Part shown: positions 14,243 to 22,285 of the stretch, in pieces
Layout of the letters: each line of letters opens with the position of its first letter
Position numbering within the stretch: position 1 is the stretch's first letter
Source of the DNA: Lentibacillus populi
GTDB taxonomy: Bacteria > Bacillota > Bacilli > Bacillales > Amphibacillaceae
Direction: 5' to 3'
Assembly (NCBI GenBank): GCA_014642895.1
Contig: BMJD01000038.1
Span: forward strand, 1 to 40,538
Length of the DNA: 40,538 nt
Notes under the pieces: generated by a model
Database searches by the model: none
What the model was told of the DNA's origin: nothing
The model's input: the letters and a program-made list of their open reading frames with translations, nothing else
Made by a program: the position numbers and the translations under genes

Positions 14243-14746
14243 TCACGCCCTTCCGTCTCCTCTCACGATGTTGTCACTTTGATCGATCATCGTTTGAAAA
14301 AATTTCAGCGATGCCTGCAGCTCCGATTCCGAAAATGAGTTCAATAAACTGATAAATCTACGCTCTATTATTTCATGCATCATGGCGTGCACCTCGAAGA
14401 TCTGTCTGCCTTTGGATGAAAGGCTGAAATACACTTCTTTCTTGTTGTCGTTCATCCGGCTCCGCTTAATGTAGCCTTCCTTAAGCAGGTTGGTGCTGAT
14501 TTTCGTAATACTCGCCTTGGACAAATTCATTTTCTCTGCAATAGACTTGTTGTTTATTGGCTCGTTGTTGCCAATGCAATCAATAACGTGAACGGTTGTC
14601 ATATTGTTCGGATATGAGGTAATCCCCTGCAGCCGGGCGAGATTATCAAACTCATCAATCTCGGTTGTGAAAATTTGTTCGGTTACATGCGAAAAGTGGA
14701 GAAAGCGGTCGTACAGTAATCGCTTAAGTCCCTCGGACGGATCCAT
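14243..14746 (-). CDS. MarR-family transcriptional regulator
   Basis: Winged-helix regulator of 167 residues from ATG 14746 (171 if the ATG at 14758 is used; GGGG is better spaced for 14746). The core reads NNKSIAEKMNLSKASITKIS, then TNLLKEGYIKRS and the wing NDNKKEVYFSLSSKG, followed by the dimer helices. Upstream (14800-15220) are several GTTTA…GTTAACAA-type sequences that could be its operators. It probably controlled the DHA2-type MFS gene now broken at 15506. A second, decayed MarR copy lies at 17550-17662. Confidence 0.9.
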   Translation of the reverse strand: MDPSEGLKRLLYDRFLHFSHVTEQIFTTEIDEFDNLARLQGITSYPNNMTTVHVIDCIGNNEPINNKSIAEKMNLSKASITKISTNLLKEGYIKRSRMNDNKKEVYFSLSSKGRQIFEVHAMMHEIIERRFISLLNSFSESELQASLKFFQTMIDQSDNIVRGDGRA

Positions 14747-15505
14747 TATGCTTAACATCCCCTTTTTTCCAAAATTATATTTATACTATCCTCTATTGTA
14801 CAATTGTTTGTTTGTAAACTAACATATCATATTCATTATAAACAATCAATTTCTGAACATACATTTGAATTCATGATCAAATTCAGGTCCCGTTTGGTCG
14901 CTTCCATTGCCGGCTTTGTCGGTTACTTCAATACATGATAGTGAATCACAAAAAATAAATTGACAAACCTGCTTTACACGGTATATAGTTTATACGTTAA
15001 CAATAATTCAAAGGAATAAAGGTGTTTGTTTATATTATTTAAATAATATATGGTTTATTTGTTAACAAAAATTAAAGAGAGTTGGCGGCTAATTCTCAAG
15101 ACTTTAAACAGGCGCAGGAAACAGAGCCTTTCACAATGTTGAATGTCGAGCGCTTCAGATATATCTTAAACTCGGACATAACCTTTTTGTTGCGTTAACA
15201 AATATATAGATAGTCCTCCATCGTTGGGGGTAGCAAGTGATATGTCGATTTCCCCAAATGATTTTAAAAAAGCATAACAATTCACCTTACTATGTTTCTG
15301 TGTTGAATAAAGTTTGCCTAAGGGAAACATATTATCCATAACAAAAACGAATGGTGGTTTTATAACAAATACAAAAAGTATGGGTATGGCAACGATTTGT
15401 ACATATCCTTTTTGGTCGATTCTGCCCCTTGAAGGCCAGCCCGTATCGTATTTCCGGAAACCGGGAGGCCTTTAAAGGATAAGTTAGATAAGGCGGATTT
15501 AAAAA
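14747..15505. other. Non-coding region with repeated promoter and possible MarR sites
   Basis: TTGACA (14960) and TATATA (14982) form a promoter followed by GTTTATACGTTAACAA; further GTTTA-/GTTAACAA-like words occur near 14812, 15050 and 15195. The stretch 14951-15150 is similar to 17357-17480, including GAAACAGAGCC in both. Short broken frames are present but nothing I can identify. Confidence 0.5.
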
Positions 15506-15625
15506 ATGACAGGGAAACAAAAATTATTACTTTATTCTATTTGTTTTATGGTGTTGTTTAATAAATTGAATGTAACAATGATGAATGTTGCGATCCCGGA
15601 ATTCAGGAAAGTGTTTGAAGGGGGA
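15506..15625 (+). pseudogene. N-terminal fragment of a DHA2-type MFS transporter
   Basis: Begins MTGKQKLLLYSICFMVLFNK, then LNVTMMNVAIPEFRKVF. The first helix with LNVTMMNVAIP is typical of 14-helix DHA2 drug exporters, usually encoded beside MarR regulators. After residue 38 the similarity stops and the frame ends at 15722, overlapping the mgtE start. AAGGCGG lies about 8 nt before the ATG. Confidence 0.72.
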
Positions 15626-15713
15626 GCCCTTTATTCTATTAATGAATTTCATAATTTTGAGTCCTTAAGCGCCAAGATCTTTCAGATAAAAAAACGAAAG
15701 GAGGGTGTTTTCA

Positions 15714-17072
15714 TTGGAAAATAACCAAACACTGAAAGAATATAATGATAACTTACAAAATGCACTGGATATGGGTGAGATTACCTTATTTAGGCAATAT
15801 TTTCTTGATATACATCCATATGATCGGGCGACATTTTTCAAAGAGCAGCCTGAAGAAAGCAGGATGAAAATCTATACGTTTTTATCTCCTGAAGAAACAG
15901 CTGATTTAATGGAGCATATTGAATTGGACGATACCGGTGAATATTTTTCGGAAATGGATCCGCGATTTGCTTCAGCTGTTTTATCCGAAATGGCAATAGA
16001 CGATGCTGTCGACATTTTAAATGAGATGGAAAAGGACAAAGTAGCCAGTTTCCTGACTATCATGAACAAGGATGCAGCTGAGGAGATCAAGCAATTGCTG
16101 CATTATGAGGAAAAAACGGCCGGAAGTATCATGACGACCGAATTTGTCGCGTTGAATAAACGAAGCACGGTCGCCGAAACAATGAAACAGTTAAAACAGG
16201 AGGCTCCTGATGCCGAGACGATTTATTATCTTTATGTCGTTGATGAAGATAAACGTTTAGTTGGGGTACTCTCCTTGCGTGATTTGATTATTGCCGATGA
16301 GGATACCCTCGTTCGTGATATTATGAATGAAAAGGTAGTGTATGTTTCTGTCGGCAGGGACCAGGAAGAAATCGCCCAGATGATGAAAGACTATGACTTT
16401 TTGGCTGTACCCGTCGTTGATTTTCAGAAACATTTACTCGGGATTATTACAGTGGATGATATTTTGGATGTCATGGATGAAGAGGCAAGTGATGATTATT
16501 CGAAATTCGCTGCAATCTCAGATGTCGACTCCCCTGAAAGCAATCCATTCAAAGCCGCTAAAAAACGCTTGCCATGGCTGATCATTTTGCTGTTTCTCGG
16601 TATGTTCACTGCCAGTTTGATCAGCATGTTTGAAGAAACCATCTCCAAGGTGGCGCTGCTGGCAGCATTTATACCTGTTATCGCTGGAACAGCAGGAAAC
16701 TCGGGAACGCAAGCCTTGGCTGTAGCGGTTCGAGGATTGGCTACTAGTGAGTATGGCCAAGGCGGTAAAACACGCTTAATGTTGAAAGAAGCTGGTACCG
16801 GTTTGATTACGGGAACAGCTTGCGGCATTGTTATCGCATTGGTTATTTTCTTATGGAAAGGTCAGCTTTTCCTTGGTTTGCTTGTAGGGATGACATTACT
16901 GGTCGCATTGACAGTAGCCACCCTCGCCGGGTCAGTAGTTCCACTCATCATGGACCGAATGAAAATCGACCCTGCAGTGGCATCAGGGCCTTTTATCACG
17001 ACGATTAATGATATCATATCCATCATGATTTACTTCGGCATGGCAACAGCTTTCATGCAGTTCTTATTATAA
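15714..17072 (+). CDS. mgtE: Magnesium transporter MgtE
   Basis: Protein of 452 residues with the full MgtE layout: N-terminal superhelical domain (about 30-130), tandem CBS domains (about 135-255, TTEFVALNKRSTVAETMK and later VPVVD…GIITVDDILDVMDEEA), then five helices (about 285-450). The pore-lining signature PVIAGTAGNSGTQALAV is present. Starts at TTG 15714, with AAAGGAGGG 9 nt upstream. No M-box magnesium riboswitch is visible; the DHA2 fragment occupies that position, so normal control may have been lost. Followed by a good terminator. Confidence 0.95.
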   Translation: MENNQTLKEYNDNLQNALDMGEITLFRQYFLDIHPYDRATFFKEQPEESRMKIYTFLSPEETADLMEHIELDDTGEYFSEMDPRFASAVLSEMAIDDAVDILNEMEKDKVASFLTIMNKDAAEEIKQLLHYEEKTAGSIMTTEFVALNKRSTVAETMKQLKQEAPDAETIYYLYVVDEDKRLVGVLSLRDLIIADEDTLVRDIMNEKVVYVSVGRDQEEIAQMMKDYDFLAVPVVDFQKHLLGIITVDDILDVMDEEASDDYSKFAAISDVDSPESNPFKAAKKRLPWLIILLFLGMFTASLISMFEETISKVALLAAFIPVIAGTAGNSGTQALAVAVRGLATSEYGQGGKTRLMLKEAGTGLITGTACGIVIALVIFLWKGQLFLGLLVGMTLLVALTVATLAGSVVPLIMDRMKIDPAVASGPFITTINDIISIMIYFGMATAFMQFLL

Positions 17073-17098
17073 AAAAACACGCATTTGCGTGCTTTTTT
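17071..17098 (+). terminator. Intrinsic terminator after mgtE
   Basis: CACGC-ATTT-GCGTG stem-loop (17078-17091) with an A run before and TTTTTT after, directly at the mgtE stop. Confidence 0.88.
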
Positions 17099-17114
17099 AG
17101 GTGAGGAAACCTCC

Positions 17115-17279
17115 ATGGCTTTGTTCTCAGGAAGTCTATGTCTATACGGGCTGCTTATAATATTTATCCAAAAATACCGATCATTTAAGAAAAACAAGCA
17201 AACCCCGCCCGGTCCTTTTCAATCTATCAAGGTTATAGAAAATCCGATAGTTTATATTGCTGTCCATGTATCTTTATAA
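17115..17279 (+). CDS. Small hypothetical membrane ORF
   Basis: 54 codons starting MALFSGSLCLYGLLIIFIQK, one membrane helix followed by a basic stretch and a short tail. GTGAGGAAA lies 8-14 nt before the ATG. Not recognised; it may be a fragment rather than a real gene, since the region downstream is decayed. Confidence 0.3.
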   Translation: MALFSGSLCLYGLLIIFIQKYRSFKKNKQTPPGPFQSIKVIENPIVYIAVHVSL

Positions 17280-17356
17280 TACTCTGGAAAAATTTCTCCG
17301 CCACATTTTGTACAGGTGAATCTCGGTGGAGTACTCCACCATGATGACGAATCTCA

Positions 17357-17480
17357 AAGAATAAATTGACAGACCTTCTTTACATAGTATATAGTTTACA
17401 TGTAAACAAAATTGAAGATGGTAGGAAATGCATATGGCTAATGCACATAAAACTGGCGCAAGAAACAGAGCCATTCACAA
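17357..17480 (+). promoter_or_regulatory. Second copy of the MarR-type promoter region
   Basis: TTGACA (17366-17371), 16-bp spacer, TATATA (17388-17393), then GTTTACATGTAAAC, an inverted repeat. Matches 14951-15150 in order and spacing, including the downstream word GAAACAGAGCC, but the coding frame behind it is shifted. A duplicated promoter, possibly still active for the nitroreductase gene at 17712. Confidence 0.6.
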
Positions 17481-17549
17481 TCAGGAACACGTTCTCCCTC
17501 AATTACTTACCATTGACTTCCGGGCGTTTATAGTTAACTGTTTGAACTG

Positions 17550-17662
17550 CATCACGCTTTGTATGAAGAGGAGAAGCGGCGCTTTACCCATTTTTAAACA
17601 GCTACTCCGATAATGAGCTTCAGGCAATTTTTAGCCCGATATGCAAGGAAACAATAGACTAA
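17550..17662 (+). pseudogene. Decayed MarR-family C-terminal remnant
   Basis: HHALYEEEKRRF in one frame, continued after a one-base shift by PFLNSYSDNELQAIF then SPICKETID and stop. The intact MarR gene at 14243 has VHAMMHEIIERRFISLLNSF then SESELQASLKFFQTMID at the same place. So this is the tail of a second MarR gene, upstream part lost. Confidence 0.72.
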
Positions 17663-17711
17663 ATTTTGTTTTTAATTTACTTATAAACAATAATGATTAG
17701 GAGGGATTATA

Positions 17712-18734
17712 TTGAATGTTTCCAAGACGATAAGAGAACGTAGATCCATCCGGAAATTTAATGCTACTCCGATAGAACAAGAATTGATCGTTTCCTTGCT
17801 GAATGAAGCTGCAAGTCTGTACGAATCTGAGGGAACGCCACACTGGCGCTGTGTGCATTTCAGCACGCAGGAGTCGCGTCAAAGGCTGGCCAAGAGCATG
17901 ATAGCTAAGATGAAGGAAAGCAATCTTGGAAGGCTTTTTCCCGCCAAAATGATTGATTTTATCACAAAAAAAGTATCAGATACACCCGCTCACTTGATCT
18001 TCATTGCAGAATCCGCCGGAAATCAGCGGCAGAGCGACGAAAATTACGCTGCGGTCTGCAGCATCATGCAAAATTTTCAACTGCTCGGCTGGGAACACGG
18101 GTTGGGCATGCTATGGTATACGGAACCAATGATTAAAAGCGAGTCATTTTTTAAGGAAATCGGTTTGCGAAAAGGGGAAAGGTTCGCCGGGATTTTAAAC
18201 ATAGGATACCTTGAAAAAACGCCGAGAACCCGGAAAAAAAGAACGCCGGCGGAACAGAAATGGACCGCGATCGATGGGGACGATAGGCCGCAATCGGATA
18301 ATCTTCGGGTTTCTTCGCAAAGCGTTCTGGAAATTCTGAATGAGGCCGTCTGGGCACCGAACGACGGACTACGGGAACCGTGGCGCTTTATCTATGTGAC
18401 TGGCGGTAAAGCGACTGGTAAACTCCGAACTTCATATGAGGATGCTTCGCCGTGGTTTCTTCTGGTCGTGGCAAAGGAAGAAGCTGATCCCCACAAGCAG
18501 GAAGAGGATTATGCAGCGATATGCTGTTTGATCCAGAACTTTCAATTGTTGGCTAAATCCAAACCGTGGCACGTGCGCCGCACGATTCCGAAATGGATTT
18601 ATGATCGAGAACGGTGTAAGTCATTTGGAATTCGGCCGCAGGAACGGATCGTAGCGGTACTGGAGCTCGGGGGAGACGAGCGACACTCGAATTCCGCATC
18701 CACTCCCCCAATACTAAACATCACGCATCTTTGA
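17712..18734 (+). CDS. Tandem two-domain nitroreductase-like protein
   Basis: 340 residues, about twice the nitroreductase fold. Domain 1 (1-185) starts with the FMN-binding IRERRSIRKFNATPIEQELI and contains NYAAVCSIMQNFQLLGWEHGLGMLWY. Domain 2 (about 205-325) repeats the pattern: VLEILNEAVWAPNDGLREPW and DYAAICCLIQNFQLLAKSK, but lacks a clear N-terminal RRS-R-F motif and the glycine-rich G-GMLWY stretch, so only one domain may bind FMN. Start is TTG 17712 with AGGAGGG 7 nt upstream. Role: FMN-dependent reduction of nitro or quinone compounds is likely by family. It follows the duplicated MarR-type promoter. Confidence 0.82.
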   Translation: MNVSKTIRERRSIRKFNATPIEQELIVSLLNEAASLYESEGTPHWRCVHFSTQESRQRLAKSMIAKMKESNLGRLFPAKMIDFITKKVSDTPAHLIFIAESAGNQRQSDENYAAVCSIMQNFQLLGWEHGLGMLWYTEPMIKSESFFKEIGLRKGERFAGILNIGYLEKTPRTRKKRTPAEQKWTAIDGDDRPQSDNLRVSSQSVLEILNEAVWAPNDGLREPWRFIYVTGGKATGKLRTSYEDASPWFLLVVAKEEADPHKQEEDYAAICCLIQNFQLLAKSKPWHVRRTIPKWIYDRERCKSFGIRPQERIVAVLELGGDERHSNSASTPPILNITHL

Positions 18735-18779
18735 TCATGCGATTGATAAATTGGAATGTTTGCGTTTCGAGTAGAACCT

Positions 18780-18890
18780 GAAAACCACGGACCACCTGTT
18801 CAACAGGTGGTTTGACTTAGCCCTATAAGGGCATGTTACTTGCAACGCCTTAAAGAAGTAGTTTCGCAAGCAGGCCATTGTTCTTAATTG
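18780..18890. repeat. Nested hairpins resembling an IS200/IS605-family end
   Basis: CCACCTGTT (18792-18800) pairs with AACAGGTGG (18802-18810); CCCTATAAGGG follows at 18821-18831, and GCCTT/AAG elements after it. No transposase frame nearby. Possibly also acts as the terminator of the nitroreductase gene. Weak assignment. Confidence 0.35.
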
Positions 18891-18953
18891 TATTGCTTCG
18901 GGTTGGTTAGAACAGCTTTATAATCCTCCATATTCTCCCAACCCTCTAAAATA

Positions 18954-19949
18954 TCATGTGACTTGGTACTGTTTCATTCGTAAATACACGACACCATCTG
19001 AAACGATTTTCATAACCAATAGAACAACAAGGGTAACCACTATATTTTGTACAAAAGAATTGAGAATAAATTCTCGTTTTGTACTCATTAGAGTTAAAAA
19101 ATCCTCAATACTATAGTTATTGATTGGAAACAAGTTTAATAGCTTATATACCATGCCCCTTTTAAATAGTTGAGTTAATGCTTTTGGCAAAAAGAATAAA
19201 CCTAATGATATTGTTAAAGCACTGAACGGTGAACGAGTGATAGATGAAACAAATATTGTGATCCCTACGATCGATAGCAAACTAATAAAATGAAGAACTA
19301 CAGCTAAACAGAACACTTGTAAATGATTGATCTCAACCGGAAAACTAAACAGCTCTAATGAAAAGTTTGTTTGAATACTCGTGTCCCATCCAGTAAAACC
19401 ACTATTATAAACATAGAAAGATCCCAGTGATATCACTTGAATAAAGAGAAATACAAAAATCGAAATCAAAGTTGCAGCGATGATTTTTGAGATTGTTAAT
19501 TTATTTCTGCCAAACTTTGTAGACAATAATAACTGATTCATATTTCTCGAAGTATCGCTAGAGAAAACAAAAGAACATATTAAAATTGCTATAATACTTG
19601 TAAGAATGAATAAATCGCTTGTGACTTTAAAAAGGTCCTTCCATGTAACAAAACTTCCAATTTTCAAAGGCATTTGAAATTGGGTAAACCCTATATCTTT
19701 TATTGTTTTAAGGTTTATTTGATCAATGGTAATTTTTTCACCTTGTTCCATTGCATCATTCATTTTTGAATAGACACTTTCATCATTTGGGAAAAATGTA
19801 TCAGCAATTTCCCAGGAGAATAAATCAAAAGTTCTGTTATCCACATCAGTACTTTGGAATCTATCCATATAATCTGCAAGAATTTCTCTTACTTTTTGAT
19901 CTGAAAATTCTCCAGTACTTTCCCCAACGACCTTATGATAAAGTTCCAT
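18954..19949 (-). CDS. ABC-2 type permease-like protein, probably lacking its N-terminus
   Basis: Membrane protein of 331 residues. Residues 1-115 are hydrophilic (like the large external loop of ABC-2 permeases), then about six helices with the SSDTSRNMNQLLLSTKFGRN coupling segment. Full-length relatives have a first helix before the ELYHKLV-like segment with which this frame starts; here it is missing, although GCGAGGG stands just before ATG 19949. No ATPase partner is nearby, so it may be non-functional. Confidence 0.65.
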   Translation of the reverse strand: MELYHKVVGESTGEFSDQKVREILADYMDRFQSTDVDNRTFDLFSWEIADTFFPNDESVYSKMNDAMEQGEKITIDQINLKTIKDIGFTQFQMPLKIGSFVTWKDLFKVTSDLFILTSIIAILICSFVFSSDTSRNMNQLLLSTKFGRNKLTISKIIAATLISIFVFLFIQVISLGSFYVYNSGFTGWDTSIQTNFSLELFSFPVEINHLQVFCLAVVLHFISLLSIVGITIFVSSITRSPFSALTISLGLFFLPKALTQLFKRGMVYKLLNLFPINNYSIEDFLTLMSTKREFILNSFVQNIVVTLVVLLVMKIVSDGVVYLRMKQYQVT

Positions 19950-20003
19950 TCCCTCGCCTTGTTTAGTGTTTAGTTGTTAAATTTATTACTTTATTATGCT
20001 GTC

Positions 20004-20335
20004 TTATGGTCTTTTCAAAAAAATAATACTTTCTGGTCTAGGGATATCTTCACTATTCACTTCTAAATCACCATTTTCTAATATAATATTGTTAATCATT
20101 TGACTAAATGATTTTGGAAAAGTCTTGATAGAAGGAGCTTTGCAATATTAAGATGGGTGTATATAAGAAATCGGACAATTATAACCGGTAAAAATTCGTT
20201 AAGTAGCTGAAGTATTTCCCACTCAAATCCCCTATTAAACTTTTTTGCCCCTAAAAACTTATATATAATTTTAATATTAAAGTTATATTTTCCTCTTCCA
20301 CTAATCTGCCTTTTTATCACAATAGGAGTTGCCAA
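20004..20335 (-). pseudogene. Degenerate gene of unknown family
   Basis: A minus-strand frame reading IKRQISGRGKYNFNIKIIYK then FLGAKKFNRGFEW continues, after a frame change near 20130, as APSIKTFPKSFSQMINNIIL ending in …RPESIIFLKRP at a stop (20004-20006). The continuous protein-like text across a shift indicates a decayed gene. I cannot name the family; it may belong with the truncated ABC-2 permease. Confidence 0.35.
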
Positions 20336-20444
20336 ATTTGGGCTACTCCTTGCTCAACTATTGCACCTTTTAAGTGAAAAAAGTCAAATTTTTTTCTAAA
20401 AATAGAATCTACTAACTCACTGAATAATATTGATACATGACCGA

Positions 20445-21050
20445 TTAACTCAATTGACCTTCATTGCAGAGTGTTTCTAAATGATAACGGATTACTTCCT
20501 TCACCTTTTCTGGAGAGTAGACATCAGGTCTTAACAGAGCATGAATGGACAATCCATCAATTAATGCAGCTAGCCTACTTTTTTCTAATTTTACATTAGT
20601 TGAATCAGATAAAATCCCTTGTAGAACTAATATCTCGATCATTGAATTTGCTAATTCATACGTACCGTTAGTCATTTCATCTTTTTTTTCTTTTAATGTA
20701 GCACTTGTAAGTGACTGAAGTGCAAGGATCCACCATACACTCGTTTCGATTTTCTTTTCTTCATCAATTGGTACAAGCTCCAATAAAACTTCCTCGACTG
20801 CCTGCAATGGATTTTCTGACCAACTTTTACTTTGAGAACGTTTTTTCCCTTCTTCCAGGTAATAATTCATGATAAATAATAACATTTCATCCTTAGTTGA
20901 AAAATAATGTCTTAACGCTCCAGTAGACATGCCTGCTTCAACTGCAACTCTTCTTATTGACGCTTTCTCTGTTCCCTCTTCCTTAATAATATTCCAAGCG
21001 GCCTCAGCAATTAACTTCTGCTTTTTTTCATGATTAACAATCCTTGGCAT
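20445..21050 (-). CDS. TetR-family regulator (PksA/BetI-like)
   Basis: 201 residues. N-terminal HTH: KLIAEAAWNIIKEEGTEKAS, then IRRVAVEAGMSTGALRHYFSTKDEML, a standard TetR domain with the GALRHYF signature of the BetI/PksA group; the C-terminal part is all-helical and probably ligand-binding. Divergent from the SfLAP-like gene with two tandem boxes between (21071-21109), so it most likely represses both. Confidence 0.92.
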   Translation of the reverse strand: MPRIVNHEKKQKLIAEAAWNIIKEEGTEKASIRRVAVEAGMSTGALRHYFSTKDEMLLFIMNYYLEEGKKRSQSKSWSENPLQAVEEVLLELVPIDEEKKIETSVWWILALQSLTSATLKEKKDEMTNGTYELANSMIEILVLQGILSDSTNVKLEKSRLAALIDGLSIHALLRPDVYSPEKVKEVIRYHLETLCNEGQLS

Positions 21051-21070
21051 AAAAAATCACTTCCCTTTTT

Positions 21071-21109
21071 TAGCACAGTGTGTTATTATCTTTTTAGCAC
21101 AGTGTGTTA
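21071..21109. promoter_or_regulatory. Two tandem TetR-type operator boxes
   Basis: TAGCACAGTGTGTTA occurs at 21071-21085 and again at 21095-21109, exactly 24 bp apart. Each is a near-perfect palindrome around the central G (6 of 7 arm positions). They lie in the shared divergent promoter region. Confidence 0.82.
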
Positions 21110-21146
21110 TTTAGATGATAACATATAAAAAGGAGTGATTCTACAT

Positions 21147-21860
21147 TTGATCGAAAGTATTGAAGCGTTATTGCCTTCTTCATCAATAGATATTTCAATA
21201 GCTTTACTAATTATTTCTATTTGCGCATTAGTTGATATATTAAGTCCTGGTGTGCTTGCTGTAACAGCCTATTTATTACTGACACAACCTAATCAATTAT
21301 CCTCTCGCTTGCTTGTTTTTTTGTTTATTACGCAGTTTGGCTATTTTCTGGTGGGCTTATTACTATACTTTGGTGGGGATTCACTATTGGATGGAATCGG
21401 ACAATTATCTGAATTTGACTATATCAATTGGTTTTATATCCTTTTTGGAGCGGTTATTGTTCTAATTAGCTTCAGTAAACCAAAAGATACTACAAAAAAA
21501 CGTTTAATTTCATTTATACCCCAAAAAACAACGATGAAAGGGATAATCATATTAGGTATCATTGTTTTTCTAATTGAATTTGTAACTGCATTGCCTTACT
21601 TTTATTCAATTTTGTTAATGAATCACCTAACAATTGAGCCTTCCTCTTCTATCTTTATTATAATTGGCTACAATCTTGTAATGGTGCTTCCTTCTCTTCT
21701 TCTGTTAGGAGTTAATATTATGTTTAAAGAGAGACTGCAACAATTTCTTAATAAAATCAGGTCGAAATTAATTGAAGCACCGATTTCTTCACTCCTAGTA
21801 GCGATAGGAATCGTAGGTGCGGTTTTTTTCAACATCGGCCTTAGAGGCATATTAAATTAA
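21147..21860 (+). CDS. GAP/SfLAP-like (LysE-type) membrane protein
   Basis: 237 residues, six predicted helices. Helix 1 ends in the CALVDILSPGVLAVTAYLLL block, close to the D-x-x-(S/N)PG motif of the SfLAP/GAP and LysE-type families; a basic loop with SKPKDTTKKR separates the halves. The frame is open from GTG 21135, but that codon is part of the AAGGAGTG ribosome binding site, so TTG 21147 is the likely start. Members are thought to export lipids or small solutes; the substrate here is unknown. Divergent from its likely TetR repressor and followed by a small membrane protein. Confidence 0.75.
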   Translation: MIESIEALLPSSSIDISIALLIISICALVDILSPGVLAVTAYLLLTQPNQLSSRLLVFLFITQFGYFLVGLLLYFGGDSLLDGIGQLSEFDYINWFYILFGAVIVLISFSKPKDTTKKRLISFIPQKTTMKGIIILGIIVFLIEFVTALPYFYSILLMNHLTIEPSSSIFIIIGYNLVMVLPSLLLLGVNIMFKERLQQFLNKIRSKLIEAPISSLLVAIGIVGAVFFNIGLRGILN

Positions 21861-21882
21861 AAAATTAAAAGAGGTGTTCATC

Positions 21883-22104
21883 ATGAAAGAAATTATCAGT
21901 GGACTTAGTTTACTTTTCTTTATACAAGGAGTAGGCGGATTAATTAATCATTTGACTAACGGCGGGAAAAGTTGGTTTTTGGTAAATTATATTGAAGCGT
22001 TTCAGGGATTTGAAATTGTTATGGACATTGTATTTATAATTGTTGGCGGGATCATAGCTTTAATCTCTTGGAAAATAAGCGGGTCAACTAAAAGTGAAAA
22101 TTAA
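21883..22104 (+). CDS. Small two-helix membrane protein
   Basis: 73 residues starting MKEIISGLSLLFFIQGVGGL, with two membrane helices (about 5-22 and 43-63) and a short polar tail. AGAGGTG lies 7 nt before ATG 21883. It is 22 bp after the SfLAP-like gene, so it is in the same TetR-controlled operon. No family recognised; possibly a partner of the transporter. Confidence 0.68.
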   Translation: MKEIISGLSLLFFIQGVGGLINHLTNGGKSWFLVNYIEAFQGFEIVMDIVFIIVGGIIALISWKISGSTKSEN

Positions 22105-22285
22105 ATATACAGCAAATAGGACGGCTTATACATAGCCGTGCAATTTAAAGAGTTTAGATTTATCCACAGTTATTATAAGAAACTCATGTTAAGTACGAAT
22201 TTGATGTGCTGATACTTGGTGCAGTTTTAGAAATGCTCCGCCTGATTTATATTTGTAAATTTTTATAGGGGGAAACATAAAAATT

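Noticed and set aside
15309-15472. 54-codon plus-strand open stretch ending EGQPVSYFRKPGGL
   Set aside because: No start with a ribosome binding site and no family recognised; could be open by chance.
17274-17613. Small ORFs on both strands between the mgtE terminator and nitroreductase gene
   Set aside because: They overlap the duplicated promoter and MarR remnant; no consistent coding signal.
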